Part shown: positions 37,237-45,029 of the stretch, in pieces | Layout: each line of letters begins with the position of its first letter | Position numbering within the stretch: position 1 is the first letter of the stretch | Assembly: GCF_001642735.1 (NCBI RefSeq) | Contig: NZ_LWHM01000026.1 | Coordinates: 62,001 to 126,000, forward strand | Source: Pseudohongiella nitratireducens | Lineage (GTDB): Bacteria; Pseudomonadota; Gammaproteobacteria; Pseudomonadales; Pseudohongiellaceae | DNA: 64,000 nucleotides | Direction of reading: 5' to 3' | Program-made: the position numbers and the translations under genes | Notes under the pieces: model-generated | Told to the model about the DNA's origin: nothing | What the model saw: only the letters and a program-made list of their open reading frames with translations | Database searches by the model: none

Positions 37237-38463
37237 TTATGCCTGAATTTGCTGTGCCCATTTGCCCAGGAAGCGTTCAATTTTAGCAACTGACTGCTGC
37301 AGTACATCCACGGTGGGCAAAAAAACAATTCGCAAGTGCTGGGTGTCTTTTATATTAAAGGCTGAGCCCTGAACCAGCAGAATTTTTTCCTTTTCCAGCA
37401 GTTCCAGGACAAATTTCTCGTCATCCGCGATGGGGTACATGACCGGGTCAAGTTTCGGGAACATGTAAATTGCCCCTTTGGGTTTGACACAGCTGACGCC
37501 CGGGATGTCGGTCAACAGCTCGTATACAGCATCCCGTTGTTCCCTTAACCGTCCACCCGGCAGGATCAGCTCATTGATACTCTGGTACCCCCCCAGTGCA
37601 GTTTGTACGGCAAACTGGGCTGGAACGTTTGAGCAAAGGCGCATGTTGGAGAGTATTTCCAGGCCCTCAATATATCCATTAGCCGCCTCACGGGTTCCGC
37701 TCAGGATCATCCACCCGGAGCGGAATCCTGCCAGTCGGTAAGACTTGGACAAGCCATTAAACGTTACGATAAATAAATCGTCACACAGCGATGCGATTGG
37801 AGTGTGAACCGCATCATCGTAAAGGATCTTGCTGTATATCTCGTCTGAGTAAATAATCAACTGGTGCTTTCTGGCGACACGGATGATGTCCTGAAGAATT
37901 TCGGGGCTATAAACAGCGCCAGTGGGGTTGTTCGGATTAATAATGACAATGGCCCGGGTACGGCTGGTTATTTTTGATTCAATATCAGCGACATCCGGGT
38001 ACCAGTCGGCCCCTTCATCGCAGACATAGTGAACCGGATTGCCGCCAGCCAGGCTGACTGCAGCCGTCCATAATGGGTAGTCTGGTGCTGGCACCAGGAC
38101 TTCGTCATTATTGTTCAGCAGTGCCTGCATGGACATGACAATAAGTTCACTGACACCGTTACCCAGGTAGATGTCTTCAATATCGACACCATCGATACCG
38201 ATTTTCTGACATTCCTGCATGATGGCCTTGCGGGCAGAAAACAGCCCTTTGGAGTCGCTGTACCCCTGAGCATTATTCAGGTTCCGAATGACATCCTGGA
38301 GTATTTCGTCCGGTGCATCAAAGCCAAAAGGTGCCGGATTACCAATATTCAATTTAAGAATACGGTTTCCGTCTTCTTCCAGCTGTTTGGCAACTTCCAG
38401 TACTGGCCCGCGAATGTCATAACAGACTTTGGCAAGTTTCTCGGATTGGCCGATCTGATTCAT
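37237..38463 (-). CDS. alaA: Alanine aminotransferase AlaA (class I/II PLP enzyme)
   Basis: AlaA exchanges amino groups between glutamate and pyruvate. The 408-residue protein closely follows E. coli AlaA (YfbQ). It has LNIGNPAPFGFDAPDEI, YSDSKGL, the PLP-ring stretch YLGNGVSELI, NPNNPTGAVYS, IYSDEIYSKILYD and the PLP-binding Lys in NGLSKSYRLAGFRSGW. It converges with pdxB across a 75-base gap that contains short inverted repeats (GTCATT/AATGAC and CAGTGAT/ATCACTG) but no T-run. Confidence 0.94.
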   Translation of the reverse strand: MNQIGQSEKLAKVCYDIRGPVLEVAKQLEEDGNRILKLNIGNPAPFGFDAPDEILQDVIRNLNNAQGYSDSKGLFSARKAIMQECQKIGIDGVDIEDIYLGNGVSELIVMSMQALLNNNDEVLVPAPDYPLWTAAVSLAGGNPVHYVCDEGADWYPDVADIESKITSRTRAIVIINPNNPTGAVYSPEILQDIIRVARKHQLIIYSDEIYSKILYDDAVHTPIASLCDDLFIVTFNGLSKSYRLAGFRSGWMILSGTREAANGYIEGLEILSNMRLCSNVPAQFAVQTALGGYQSINELILPGGRLREQRDAVYELLTDIPGVSCVKPKGAIYMFPKLDPVMYPIADDEKFVLELLEKEKILLVQGSAFNIKDTQHLRIVFLPTVDVLQQSVAKIERFLGKWAQQIQA

Positions 38464-38548
38464 ATCTACCTGTCCAGGATGTGTATTAAAGTCGGATATT
38501 GTAAACTACCCGAAGCAAAATGACACCAGCGCGATACAGGCGAAAAGG

Positions 38549-39355
38549 ATGCATGGCTCAAATACCGTTCTGATGCTGGCAGGCATGGCATTATCTGTTG
38601 CTGAATTTGCCAGCGCACAGCCTTCCACATTTGATGAAATGTCACCTGCTGTGACTCATACCACTTCCATCGGCGCTTATTACAGCCGTGGTAAATACGG
38701 AGATGAGTATGCAGAGACCGATACCCGTATTCGCTATTTACCTGTGGCGCATGAGGTGAAACGTGGTAGCTGGCGATATAAAGCCACTGTGCCAGCCCTG
38801 GAAATCAGTGGGCCAGCAAATGTGCTCGTGAATCTGGGCAGTGTGGGCGGGATCGGTACCCGTGCCCAGGCCAGTGGGCTGGGTGATATCGTTCTCAATG
38901 CTACCTACGAATTACCACCGCTGGGACGAAACCTGCCATTTCTGGATCTGGGGGTTGAGGTTAAGCTGCCGACGGCTGATGACTCGCGAGGGCTAGGCAC
39001 AGGGCGGCTGGATGCGGGGGTGCAGTTGGATGCTTTCCAGGTGGTGCGTGGGAATACCTTGTTTGGCACGTTGGGGTACAAGTACCGACGGCCTTCGCCA
39101 GTCTATCCGGATATTCGTAATGCCTGGATAGCCTCACTGGGCGTGGGGCGGACAATAGCCGGTGACTGGCAGGGTGGAGTGATTTATGACTATCGGCAGG
39201 CTGTATCTGATCTTACCGGGGAAACCCATGAATTACTGCCTTACCTGTCTGTATCCGCTACCGAGCGACTGCAAATGATGTTTTATATCATTCATGGTTT
39301 CACAGATGACAGTCCGGATCGTGGGCTGGGAATCCAGATGAGCTTTCAGTGGTAG
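38549..39355 (+). CDS. Predicted outer-membrane beta-barrel protein, function unknown
   Basis: The 268-residue product has a signal peptide (VLMLAGMALSVAEFASA), no internal membrane helices, alternating polar/apolar strands and an aromatic C-terminus (IQMSFQW). These are the marks of an outer-membrane barrel. Stretches such as GLGDIVLNATYEL and EVKLPTADDSRGLGTGRLDAGV recall transporter-like barrels of the phenol-degradation MetA type, but I would not name a substrate. The ATG at 38549 lies only a base or so after AAAAGG, so the in-frame ATG at 38573 is an alternative. It stands alone, divergent from alaA. Confidence 0.72.
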   Translation: MHGSNTVLMLAGMALSVAEFASAQPSTFDEMSPAVTHTTSIGAYYSRGKYGDEYAETDTRIRYLPVAHEVKRGSWRYKATVPALEISGPANVLVNLGSVGGIGTRAQASGLGDIVLNATYELPPLGRNLPFLDLGVEVKLPTADDSRGLGTGRLDAGVQLDAFQVVRGNTLFGTLGYKYRRPSPVYPDIRNAWIASLGVGRTIAGDWQGGVIYDYRQAVSDLTGETHELLPYLSVSATERLQMMFYIIHGFTDDSPDRGLGIQMSFQW

Positions 39356-39398
39356 GAAGCTCGACTGAGATGAACTCGACCAGGAGGCCGGCAGAAGG

Positions 39399-40277
39399 TC
39401 AAATCCGCATCGGCTGAGGTCGCGGTGCAGTTACAGCTGGGCGGCTGACAGCAGGGCGCACACGCTGCATCGGCGGCAATTCCGGCCGTTGAATCCGCTC
39501 AGGCAGCTGTTCACGGGTTTGCTCCCGTTCATCTGAGGAGTCTGTTCCATTTGCCAGGTTGATGGCATCAATGACGGGGATCGAGTCGTCATCAGTGGCA
39601 GGGCGCCTGCTATCATCAGCCGCTTCAGCTTGTTCCTGTTCCTTTGTGGCATCCTGTGCAGCTTCACTGCGGGCCAGTTGTTCCAGTGAATAACGCTGGA
39701 TTTCTGCCTGGGGCAGGGAGTCGGTATCAGGCACGGTCAGATGGATTTCCAGAGTACTGTCTTCAACAGGTGTCTCGCCAGAGTCTGCCGTCTGCAATTG
39801 TTTGCGCTCGTATAGCGGCAGGTGACTGTCTGATGCCGGATCCAGAATGTGCAGTGTGTCGCCATTCTCTGGGTTGTGCTGTTTCAGCGGGTCAACCAGT
39901 GGCGTCTGCTGCAGTTCAATCAAAGGCTGCATTTCTTCAGGAATTTCGGCTGTTTCAGTTTCCCTTGGCATCCAGGAGGCGCCGGGGACATTGCCCATGG
40001 GGTCAATGGTCTCATCGCTGAGATCGGAGTCTTCCTGCTCTCTTTCTTCACCGCTATCACCAAGGAAGGGTGAAGGGCCACCAGTACCGCCAAAACCACT
40101 GTCGTTGAAGGGGCCATTTTTACCGGTGCCGCCCATGCCACTGCCCTGATCATCACCGCCAGCGGGGCGGATAATGCCTAATGTGCTGGCAGCCAGTGCG
40201 AGTGAGCAGACAAAGAGGAACATCGCCGCTATCAGCGTCCATGGATATTGGCGTCGTATTAGGATGGCTCTAGCCAT
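39399..40277 (-). CDS. Single-pass membrane protein with GGTG motifs and acidic low-complexity domain, unknown
   Basis: From the ATG at 40277 the protein has 292 residues: a short basic start, one membrane segment (WTLIAAMFLFVCSLALAAS), two Gly motifs (GMGGTG and GFGGTG), then a long acidic, Gln/Glu/Pro-rich region and a Pro/Arg-rich end. I do not recognise a catalytic domain. The ATG at 40277 has a GGGGAAGAG site and overlaps the stop of the DUF6502 gene by 8 bases, so the two are translated together; a longer start at 40313 is less likely. It may be exported and tethered, with the acidic domain in the periplasm. Confidence 0.7.
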   Translation of the reverse strand: MARAILIRRQYPWTLIAAMFLFVCSLALAASTLGIIRPAGGDDQGSGMGGTGKNGPFNDSGFGGTGGPSPFLGDSGEEREQEDSDLSDETIDPMGNVPGASWMPRETETAEIPEEMQPLIELQQTPLVDPLKQHNPENGDTLHILDPASDSHLPLYERKQLQTADSGETPVEDSTLEIHLTVPDTDSLPQAEIQRYSLEQLARSEAAQDATKEQEQAEAADDSRRPATDDDSIPVIDAINLANGTDSSDEREQTREQLPERIQRPELPPMQRVRPAVSRPAVTAPRPQPMRI

Positions 40278-41163
40278 TCTGCTCTTCCCCGGCGTTCTGG
40301 TTATGTCGGTCATTGTAATGGAAAATACCGAAATTCATACGATATTTCGCCTTGGAATCGTCTTTGTTGTGCGTGGCGTCACGTTGCTGAAGCGCTAATG
40401 CCTGGGTGTTCATGCGGATCAGGGCCTGCATGCCGATTTCATTGGCCAACTCGCGCAACTCATCAATCGATTCAGTCGAAAGCTGATCATAATAGACACT
40501 TCGATCAAAGTGCGGCGGTTTGATCCCGAGCAGGTTTTGGGCGCCTGCCTCCATATGATCCTGGATATTCTTGCCGAAAAAGAAAACTTTCTCTTCAAAG
40601 CCTTCCTCGGGTGTGAATGCGCCAGTGTTGAGCACCACCCTTTGTTGATCGTCCTGGTGTGCAATGCCCAGCCGTAACCACTCGTCCAGTATCACTCGGG
40701 GACGAATATCCTGACGGCAGACTTCAGTTACCAGGTCTTCGAAATAGGCGGTATCACTATCTTGCGGATTTGATGAGATAGCACGTAACGGTAAGGCTCG
40801 GGGGCTGCCGTCTTCATTGCGGTACTGTGGAGAACCCATCCACCAGGCAATAACCTGGGCGCCCAGCGAGGAGGTTTTAGCGATCACAGGTTGTTCACTG
40901 TCTTCGCTACGCAGACGTTTGACATCTTTGCGGTGAACACCGGTCAGCAAGGTGATCCGGCTGTCAGACTGTCTTTTTCCGGGAACGCTGAACTCGCTGT
41001 CAGCCACTTCTACATAGAGAGACTTCAGATGGTTAATCAAAAACGGATAAGTGATCTGCTTCGATAGCATCAGGCGCACCAATGGCCTGAGGATCTTGCG
41101 AATCGCTGTGACCAGGATGCCAGAAGGCTGACCAGGGTTGTCTGGGTGCTGGGATTCACTCAT
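40270..41163 (-). CDS. DUF6502 family protein, candidate DNA-binding regulator
   Basis: The 297-residue protein resembles the DUF6502 family. The first 100 residues are helical and include a winged-helix-like stretch (NHLKSLYVEVADSEF then RITLLTGVHRKDVKRL), which could bind DNA. The rest (GSPQYRNEDGSPRALPL, DQLSTESIDELRELANEI) is conserved but uncharacterised. Its start lies seven bases after a consensus TATAAT on the minus strand, with no ribosome site, so the mRNA is probably leaderless. Two palindromes lie in the divergent promoter region; autoregulation by this protein is my inference. The family name is recalled from sequence pattern. Confidence 0.75.
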   Translation of the reverse strand: MSESQHPDNPGQPSGILVTAIRKILRPLVRLMLSKQITYPFLINHLKSLYVEVADSEFSVPGKRQSDSRITLLTGVHRKDVKRLRSEDSEQPVIAKTSSLGAQVIAWWMGSPQYRNEDGSPRALPLRAISSNPQDSDTAYFEDLVTEVCRQDIRPRVILDEWLRLGIAHQDDQQRVVLNTGAFTPEEGFEEKVFFFGKNIQDHMEAGAQNLLGIKPPHFDRSVYYDQLSTESIDELRELANEIGMQALIRMNTQALALQQRDATHNKDDSKAKYRMNFGIFHYNDRHNQNAGEEQNG

Positions 41164-41169
41164 GTTGCC

Positions 41170-41175
41170 ATTATA
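41170..41175 (-). promoter_or_regulatory. -10 element of the DUF6502 gene, placing the transcript start at its ATG
   Basis: The minus strand reads TATAAT here. Six bases then separate it from the ATG at 41163, so transcription would begin on or next to the start codon. No good -35 is present; palindrome 1 (41182-41198) covers that zone. Confidence 0.6.
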
Positions 41176-41181
41176 ACGAAG

Positions 41182-41198
41182 GTGGGAATAAATCCCAC
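41182..41198. promoter_or_regulatory. Operator-like palindrome 1 (GTGGGAATAAATCCCAC)
   Basis: This is an inverted repeat of GTGGGA/TCCCAC, 17 bp long. It lies just upstream of the -10 of the DUF6502 gene and shares its arms with palindrome 2, whose centre is 41 bp away. Confidence 0.75.
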
Positions 41199-41217
41199 AT
41201 TTATTTTGCGACTTTTA

Positions 41218-41246
41218 TTGACGTGGGAAAAATTCCCACCTATTAT
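41218..41246 (+). promoter_or_regulatory. Sigma-70 promoter of the hydrolase-fold gene with operator palindrome 2 in its spacer
   Basis: The -35 TTGACG (41218-41223) and -10 TATTAT (41241-41246) are 17 bp apart. Palindrome 2, GTGGGAAAAATTCCCAC (41223-41239), occupies that spacer almost exactly, a classic repressor position. The expected transcript start is at or one base before the ATG at 41254, so this mRNA is probably leaderless too. Confidence 0.75.
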
Positions 41247-41253
41247 TCTTGAC

Positions 41254-42219
41254 ATGCATAAGCCACCTAGCCAAATAAAACTGCCAAATGGCCATTCACT
41301 GTCCTGGGGTGAATATGGAGATCCCAAGGGTTTTCCGGTTGTCTACTTCGCTGATCTTGGCGGCACACGGCTGGAGGCGGCTTTGTTCCACGAGCAGGCC
41401 AAGGAGTGCGGGTTGCGGTTGCTGGCCATAGACCGGCCGGGGCTGGGACGAAGCGACTTTCTGGCTCTATCATCGCATTACGATATTGTGCCTGTCCTCA
41501 AACCTTTGTTGGCCCACTTGCAGATTGCTCGTTTTGCATTACTGGCACGGGGTGTCGGAGCTGGGTACGCCGCAGCGGTAGCTCATCGGATGCCTACCCA
41601 GGTCACGGCATTGAGCCTGATTTCTCCGCAAGCGGTCGATAATACCCGGGGTGGTCCGGTAATGCGCGCTACAAGAGCATTAAGCCGTTGTATGTGTCGC
41701 TTTGGTATATCTTTACGAGATACCTCTCAGCGTTCGCAGTCAGTACGATTGCAGCGCTTGCAGGATGAGTGTGGCAGTGCAGACCGGAAGATTCTGCAAC
41801 AGCCCCGTGTTATCGATGTGTTGCTGACCGATGCTGCTGAAGGCGTGCTGCACGGTAAAAAAGGGCTGAATCAGGATCTCAAACTGGCCTGGCGTGATTG
41901 GCTGGGGAGCATTGATACGCTGTCGATACCTGTCAGGCTCTGGCAGACCAGCGAAGAGGGTGGCGCCGCATTTGTCCGTTCCTTGTTAATGGGCAAAGCG
42001 GACGATCTTAAGGTCTCTCAGCTGGGAGCCAGAGGAAGCTATTACTTTGTGCGACAGGCAGGCAGCATTATGCTGGGACTGTTCCGTACCATCAAATGTA
42101 CGCAATCAGTCAGTGGTATAGCAGCTTTGTCCTCTTCAGTGTCTGCTGCGTCGGCGTCAGGAACTACGGTGGCCGCCAATACCCGCCCAGGTTCGAAAGT
42201 GCGGCTTGGCTCGGGCTAG
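41254..42219 (+). CDS. Alpha/beta-hydrolase-fold protein, apparently lacking the nucleophile
   Basis: The 321-residue protein follows the alpha/beta-hydrolase plan: GEYGDPKGFPVVYFADLGGTR, then AIDRPGLGRSD. It then has the nucleophile-elbow region FALLARGVGAGYAAAVAHRMP, and a later LSIPVRLWQTSEEG strand. In active members the elbow reads G-x-S-x-G; here the Ser position is Gly (about residue 100), so ordinary esterase chemistry is unlikely. The ATG at 41254 has no ribosome site and sits at the predicted transcript start. It is divergent from DUF6502 and shares its operator region. The C-terminal Ser/Ala-rich tail overlaps the convergent small gene by 63 bases. Confidence 0.8.
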   Translation: MHKPPSQIKLPNGHSLSWGEYGDPKGFPVVYFADLGGTRLEAALFHEQAKECGLRLLAIDRPGLGRSDFLALSSHYDIVPVLKPLLAHLQIARFALLARGVGAGYAAAVAHRMPTQVTALSLISPQAVDNTRGGPVMRATRALSRCMCRFGISLRDTSQRSQSVRLQRLQDECGSADRKILQQPRVIDVLLTDAAEGVLHGKKGLNQDLKLAWRDWLGSIDTLSIPVRLWQTSEEGGAAFVRSLLMGKADDLKVSQLGARGSYYFVRQAGSIMLGLFRTIKCTQSVSGIAALSSSVSAASASGTTVAANTRPGSKVRLGSG

Positions 42220-42462
42220 CAGTGCCTGCTCTTTTTCAGCTGCCTCCTGAACAAACCGGGTCAGCATCAGCTCGGCTTCATCCCGATACCGAAAAGGGCC
42301 CACGTCCTTACCTTCGCGCGTTTTAAAAAACCACATGCCTTGCTGGCGAAACAGACGATCACTGCGCTGGTGCTCGGTCACAGTGTTACCATCACTGCTG
42401 CGGCTGCTCTGAGATTCATAGCCAGTTGAAGCTTTGCCTTTGTAACCCTGATGATTGATCAT
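42157..42462 (-). CDS. Small conserved protein (DUF6316-like)
   Basis: From the ATG at 42462, which has a GGGGGA site, the product has 101 residues. The core reads RSDRLFRQQGMWFFKTREG then KDVGPFRYRDEAELMLTRFV. This resembles a family of small gammaproteobacterial proteins annotated as DUF6316, with a Trp/Phe-rich beta hairpin and a following helix. No signal or membrane segment is visible. Function is unknown. Its 3' end overlaps the convergent hydrolase-fold gene by 63 bases. An upstream in-frame ATG at 42507 is less likely. Confidence 0.72.
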   Translation of the reverse strand: MINHQGYKGKASTGYESQSSRSSDGNTVTEHQRSDRLFRQQGMWFFKTREGKDVGPFRYRDEAELMLTRFVQEAAEKEQALLARAKPHFRTWAGIGGHRSS

Positions 42463-42783
42463 GATGGTGTCCCCCGAATCGACCATAGGATGAAGTGTTA
42501 TTATCATGGCGTTCCAGTATTAGACCACAGGATCAGGTGAAAATATCCACTGACTGTCATGCAAAGTACTCAGTTCAACCTGGTTGCCTGTAGGATGCTG
42601 TATCGTCTGTCACCATTATTTATTGAACAACGGGCGTTGATATGGGACAATCGCGCTCTTCTTAAAACTCTGATTTCTGCTTAACCTGTTGAAAGTAGAG
42701 TGGAAATTAGATTAATTAGCTAGTAAGTAACCGTTGATACTGACCGTGTGCGGTGGGACGCATCCGGTTTGCGAGGATTTTTC
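42463..42783. other. 321-bp intergenic region upstream of tig
   Basis: I see no gene here. It should carry the divergent promoters of the small DUF6316-like gene and of trigger factor. TTGAAA-type -35 candidates occur near 42690 but no convincing -10 partner stands out. A GCGAGGATTTTTC precedes the tig ATG and supplies the ribosome site. Confidence 0.6.
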
Positions 42784-44190
42784 ATGCAAGTTTCGATTGA
42801 AACCACCACAGGATTAGAGCGCCGAATGACCGTAGAGGTCCCGGCCGCAGAAGTAGAGAACGCAGTGAATGCTCGTCTGAACGAAGCAGCCAAAACTGTG
42901 CGAATCAACGGTTTCCGCAAGGGCAAAGTACCGATGAAGGTGATTCGCAACCGCTTTGGTGCAGGCGTTCGTCAGGAAGTTGTTGGCGAAATCATGAGCC
43001 GCAGCTATTACCAGGCACTTTCCGAAGAGCAAGTGAAACCGGCCGGTCAGCCCAAGATCGAGCCTAAAACACTTGAAGAAGGCAAGAACCTGGAGTTCGT
43101 AGCGACGTTCGAAGTCTACCCGACAGTTGAACTGTCCGATTTCAGCAAGATCAAAGCTGAGAAGCTGGTTGCTGAAGTGACAGATGAAGACATCGACAAG
43201 ATGATCACGAATCTGCAGGAGCAGCGTCAGGAGTGGGAAGAAGTCAAGCGCATGGCACGCAATGGTGACATGCTGAACATCGACTTTGTCGGCACTATCG
43301 ACGGAGAAGAGTTTGACGGCGGCAGCGCCAAAGGAACCAACCTGGTACTGGGTTCGGATCGTATGATTCCCGGCTTTGAAAAAGGTTTGGTGAAAGCGAA
43401 AACGGGTTCGGAAGTGAAGCTGGAGCTTGAGTTCCCTGAGGAATACCACAACAAAGACGTGGCGGGTAAGCCAGTTGTCTTCGATGTCACCGTAAACTCA
43501 GTATCGGCACCGAAATTGCCTGAGCTCAACGACGAGTTCTTTGCGGCCTTTGGTGTGACTGAAGGTGGTGAAGAGGATTTCCGCAAGGAAGTGAAGGCGA
43601 ATATGGAGCGCGAGCTGAAGAAAGCCAGCCGCAACCGCCTGAAGACAGAGTTGATGGACCAGTTGCTGGAAACACATGATATCGATGTGCCTGAAGCGTT
43701 GATCGGTGCTGAAATCAATGTGCTGCGTCAGCAGGCATTGCAACAGTTTGGTGCTGGAGCCAAGAACCTGGATCCGAGCATGTTGCCTGACGATCTGTTC
43801 CGTGAACAGGCCGACAAGCGTGTCAAGCTTGGCCTGATCCTGGGCGAAGTGATCAAGCAGAAAAGCATGAAGGCTGATCCGGAACGTGTTCGTGAGACGA
43901 TTGAAGATATCGCCCAGACATACGAAACACCGGATGAAGTCGTTAACTGGTATTATGGCAACAAAGAGCAACTCGAAACGATTGAGTCTGCTGTGCTGGA
44001 AGATCAGGTCTTCGACGAAGTACTGGAAGAGGCTGCTGTAAAAGAGAAAAAGGTCAGCTACGAAGAGTTGACGCAGCCGAAGCAGGAAGACACTGACAGC
44101 AAGAAGTCCAAGACTAAGAAGAAGCCAGCAGCCAAGAAACCGGCTGCTAAGAAAGCTCCCGCAAAAAATGCGGATGCTGACAAGAAGTAA
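42784..44190 (+). CDS. tig: Trigger factor with histone-like Lys/Ala C-terminal tail
   Basis: Trigger factor is the ribosome-bound chaperone and peptidyl-prolyl isomerase. The ribosome-binding signature GFRKGKVPMKVI is at about residues 44-55, followed by the FKBP-like domain (NGDMLNIDFVGTIDGEEFDGG) and the C-terminal chaperone arms. From the ATG at 42784 it has 468 residues, against 432 in E. coli. Most of the excess is a basic tail containing KKPAAKKPAAKKAPAK after an Asp/Ser stretch, like the tails of histone H1-type proteins. It starts the tig-clpP-clpX-lon-hupB-ppiD block. Confidence 0.96.
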   Translation: MQVSIETTTGLERRMTVEVPAAEVENAVNARLNEAAKTVRINGFRKGKVPMKVIRNRFGAGVRQEVVGEIMSRSYYQALSEEQVKPAGQPKIEPKTLEEGKNLEFVATFEVYPTVELSDFSKIKAEKLVAEVTDEDIDKMITNLQEQRQEWEEVKRMARNGDMLNIDFVGTIDGEEFDGGSAKGTNLVLGSDRMIPGFEKGLVKAKTGSEVKLELEFPEEYHNKDVAGKPVVFDVTVNSVSAPKLPELNDEFFAAFGVTEGGEEDFRKEVKANMERELKKASRNRLKTELMDQLLETHDIDVPEALIGAEINVLRQQALQQFGAGAKNLDPSMLPDDLFREQADKRVKLGLILGEVIKQKSMKADPERVRETIEDIAQTYETPDEVVNWYYGNKEQLETIESAVLEDQVFDEVLEEAAVKEKKVSYEELTQPKQEDTDSKKSKTKKKPAAKKPAAKKAPAKNADADKK

Positions 44191-44268
44191 GAAAATCGCC
44201 TCAGGGTGCGTTGATTCGTGTGTTGGCGCCGCGCCAGGTGCTCAACTGTGATCCGCACCCTGATTTTC
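44191..44268 (+). terminator. Long stem-loop between tig and clpP, attenuator or terminator
   Basis: GAAAATC plus CAGGGTGCG (44191-44210, with a 4-base bulge) pairs with CGCACCCTGATTTTC (44254-44268). This encloses a 43-base loop that has its own GGCGC/GCGCC hairpin. The descending arm ends in ATTTTC. It could partly end tig transcription while letting clpP be read. Confidence 0.55.
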
Positions 44269-44314
44269 ATTTAGAGAGCTGTTGAAGACAGGAAGCGTCA
44301 AGCCAGGGGCAGAT

Positions 44315-44938
44315 ATGTCATACGATGAGCGCAAGGGCCAATTGGTAGAAGCCAATCTGGTGCCGATGGTAGTAGAGCAGAATGCGCGCGGTGAGCGTGC
44401 TTATGACATTTACTCAAGACTGCTGAAGGAACGGGTGATCTTTCTGGTTGGTCCGGTCGAAGACCACATGGCCAATCTGATCGTTGCCCAATTGTTGTTC
44501 CTGGAGTCTGAAAACCCCGACAAGGACATCCATCTGTATATCAATTCACCAGGTGGTTCAGTCACGGCTGGCCTGTCTATTTACGATACCATGCAGTTTA
44601 TCAAACCGGATGTCAGTACCATGTGTATTGGCCAGGCGGCGAGCATGGGCGCGTTTCTGCTGACCGGTGGAGCCAAGGGCAAGCGCTTTGCCTTGCCGAA
44701 TTCCCGCATGATGATCCACCAGCCAAGCGGTGGTGCACAGGGGCAGGCAGCTGACATTGAGATTCAGGCAAAAGAAATTCTGAAGCTTCGTCAGCAGTTG
44801 AATGAAATAATGGCTGAACATACCGGTCGTACATTCGATGAGATTGCTGAAGATACAGAGCGTGATCGTTTCATGAGTGCAGAAGAAGCTCAGAGCTACG
44901 GTCTAATTGACAAAGTACTATCATCAAGGGCAGTCTAA
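44315..44938 (+). CDS. clpP: ATP-dependent Clp protease proteolytic subunit ClpP
   Basis: ClpP is the serine protease chamber that works with ClpX. The catalytic Ser is in [13 protein letters not shown], the His in [10 protein letters not shown] and the Asp in [13 protein letters not shown]. The ATG at 44315 follows an AGGGG site and gives 207 residues, the usual size with a short propeptide. A TTG at 44282 in frame would add 11 residues without support. It is followed by its partner clpX 91 bases on. Confidence 0.98.
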   Translation: MSYDERKGQLVEANLVPMVVEQNARGERAYDIYSRLLKERVIFLVGPVEDHMANLIVAQLLFLESENPDKDIHLYINSPGGSVTAGLSIYDTMQFIKPDVSTMCIGQAASMGAFLLTGGAKGKRFALPNSRMMIHQPSGGAQGQAADIEIQAKEILKLRQQLNEIMAEHTGRTFDEIAEDTERDRFMSAEEAQSYGLIDKVLSSRAV

Positions 44939-45029
44939 GTTAATCAAACTTGCTGCCGATAGGTAGAATTAAGTAGCACACGCTAGAGCCAGCCCACGAA
45001 CTGGTGCCAGTTAGATAGAAGGTATATGC

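Noticed and set aside
41182-41239. Paired palindromes considered as a terminator
   Set aside because: They have AT-rich centres, overlap a promoter spacer and lie between divergent gene starts, where a terminator has no use.
42814-43449. Open frame of 211 codons on the minus strand inside tig
   Set aside because: It lies opposite the conserved trigger factor core and shows only the biased composition of an antisense shadow.
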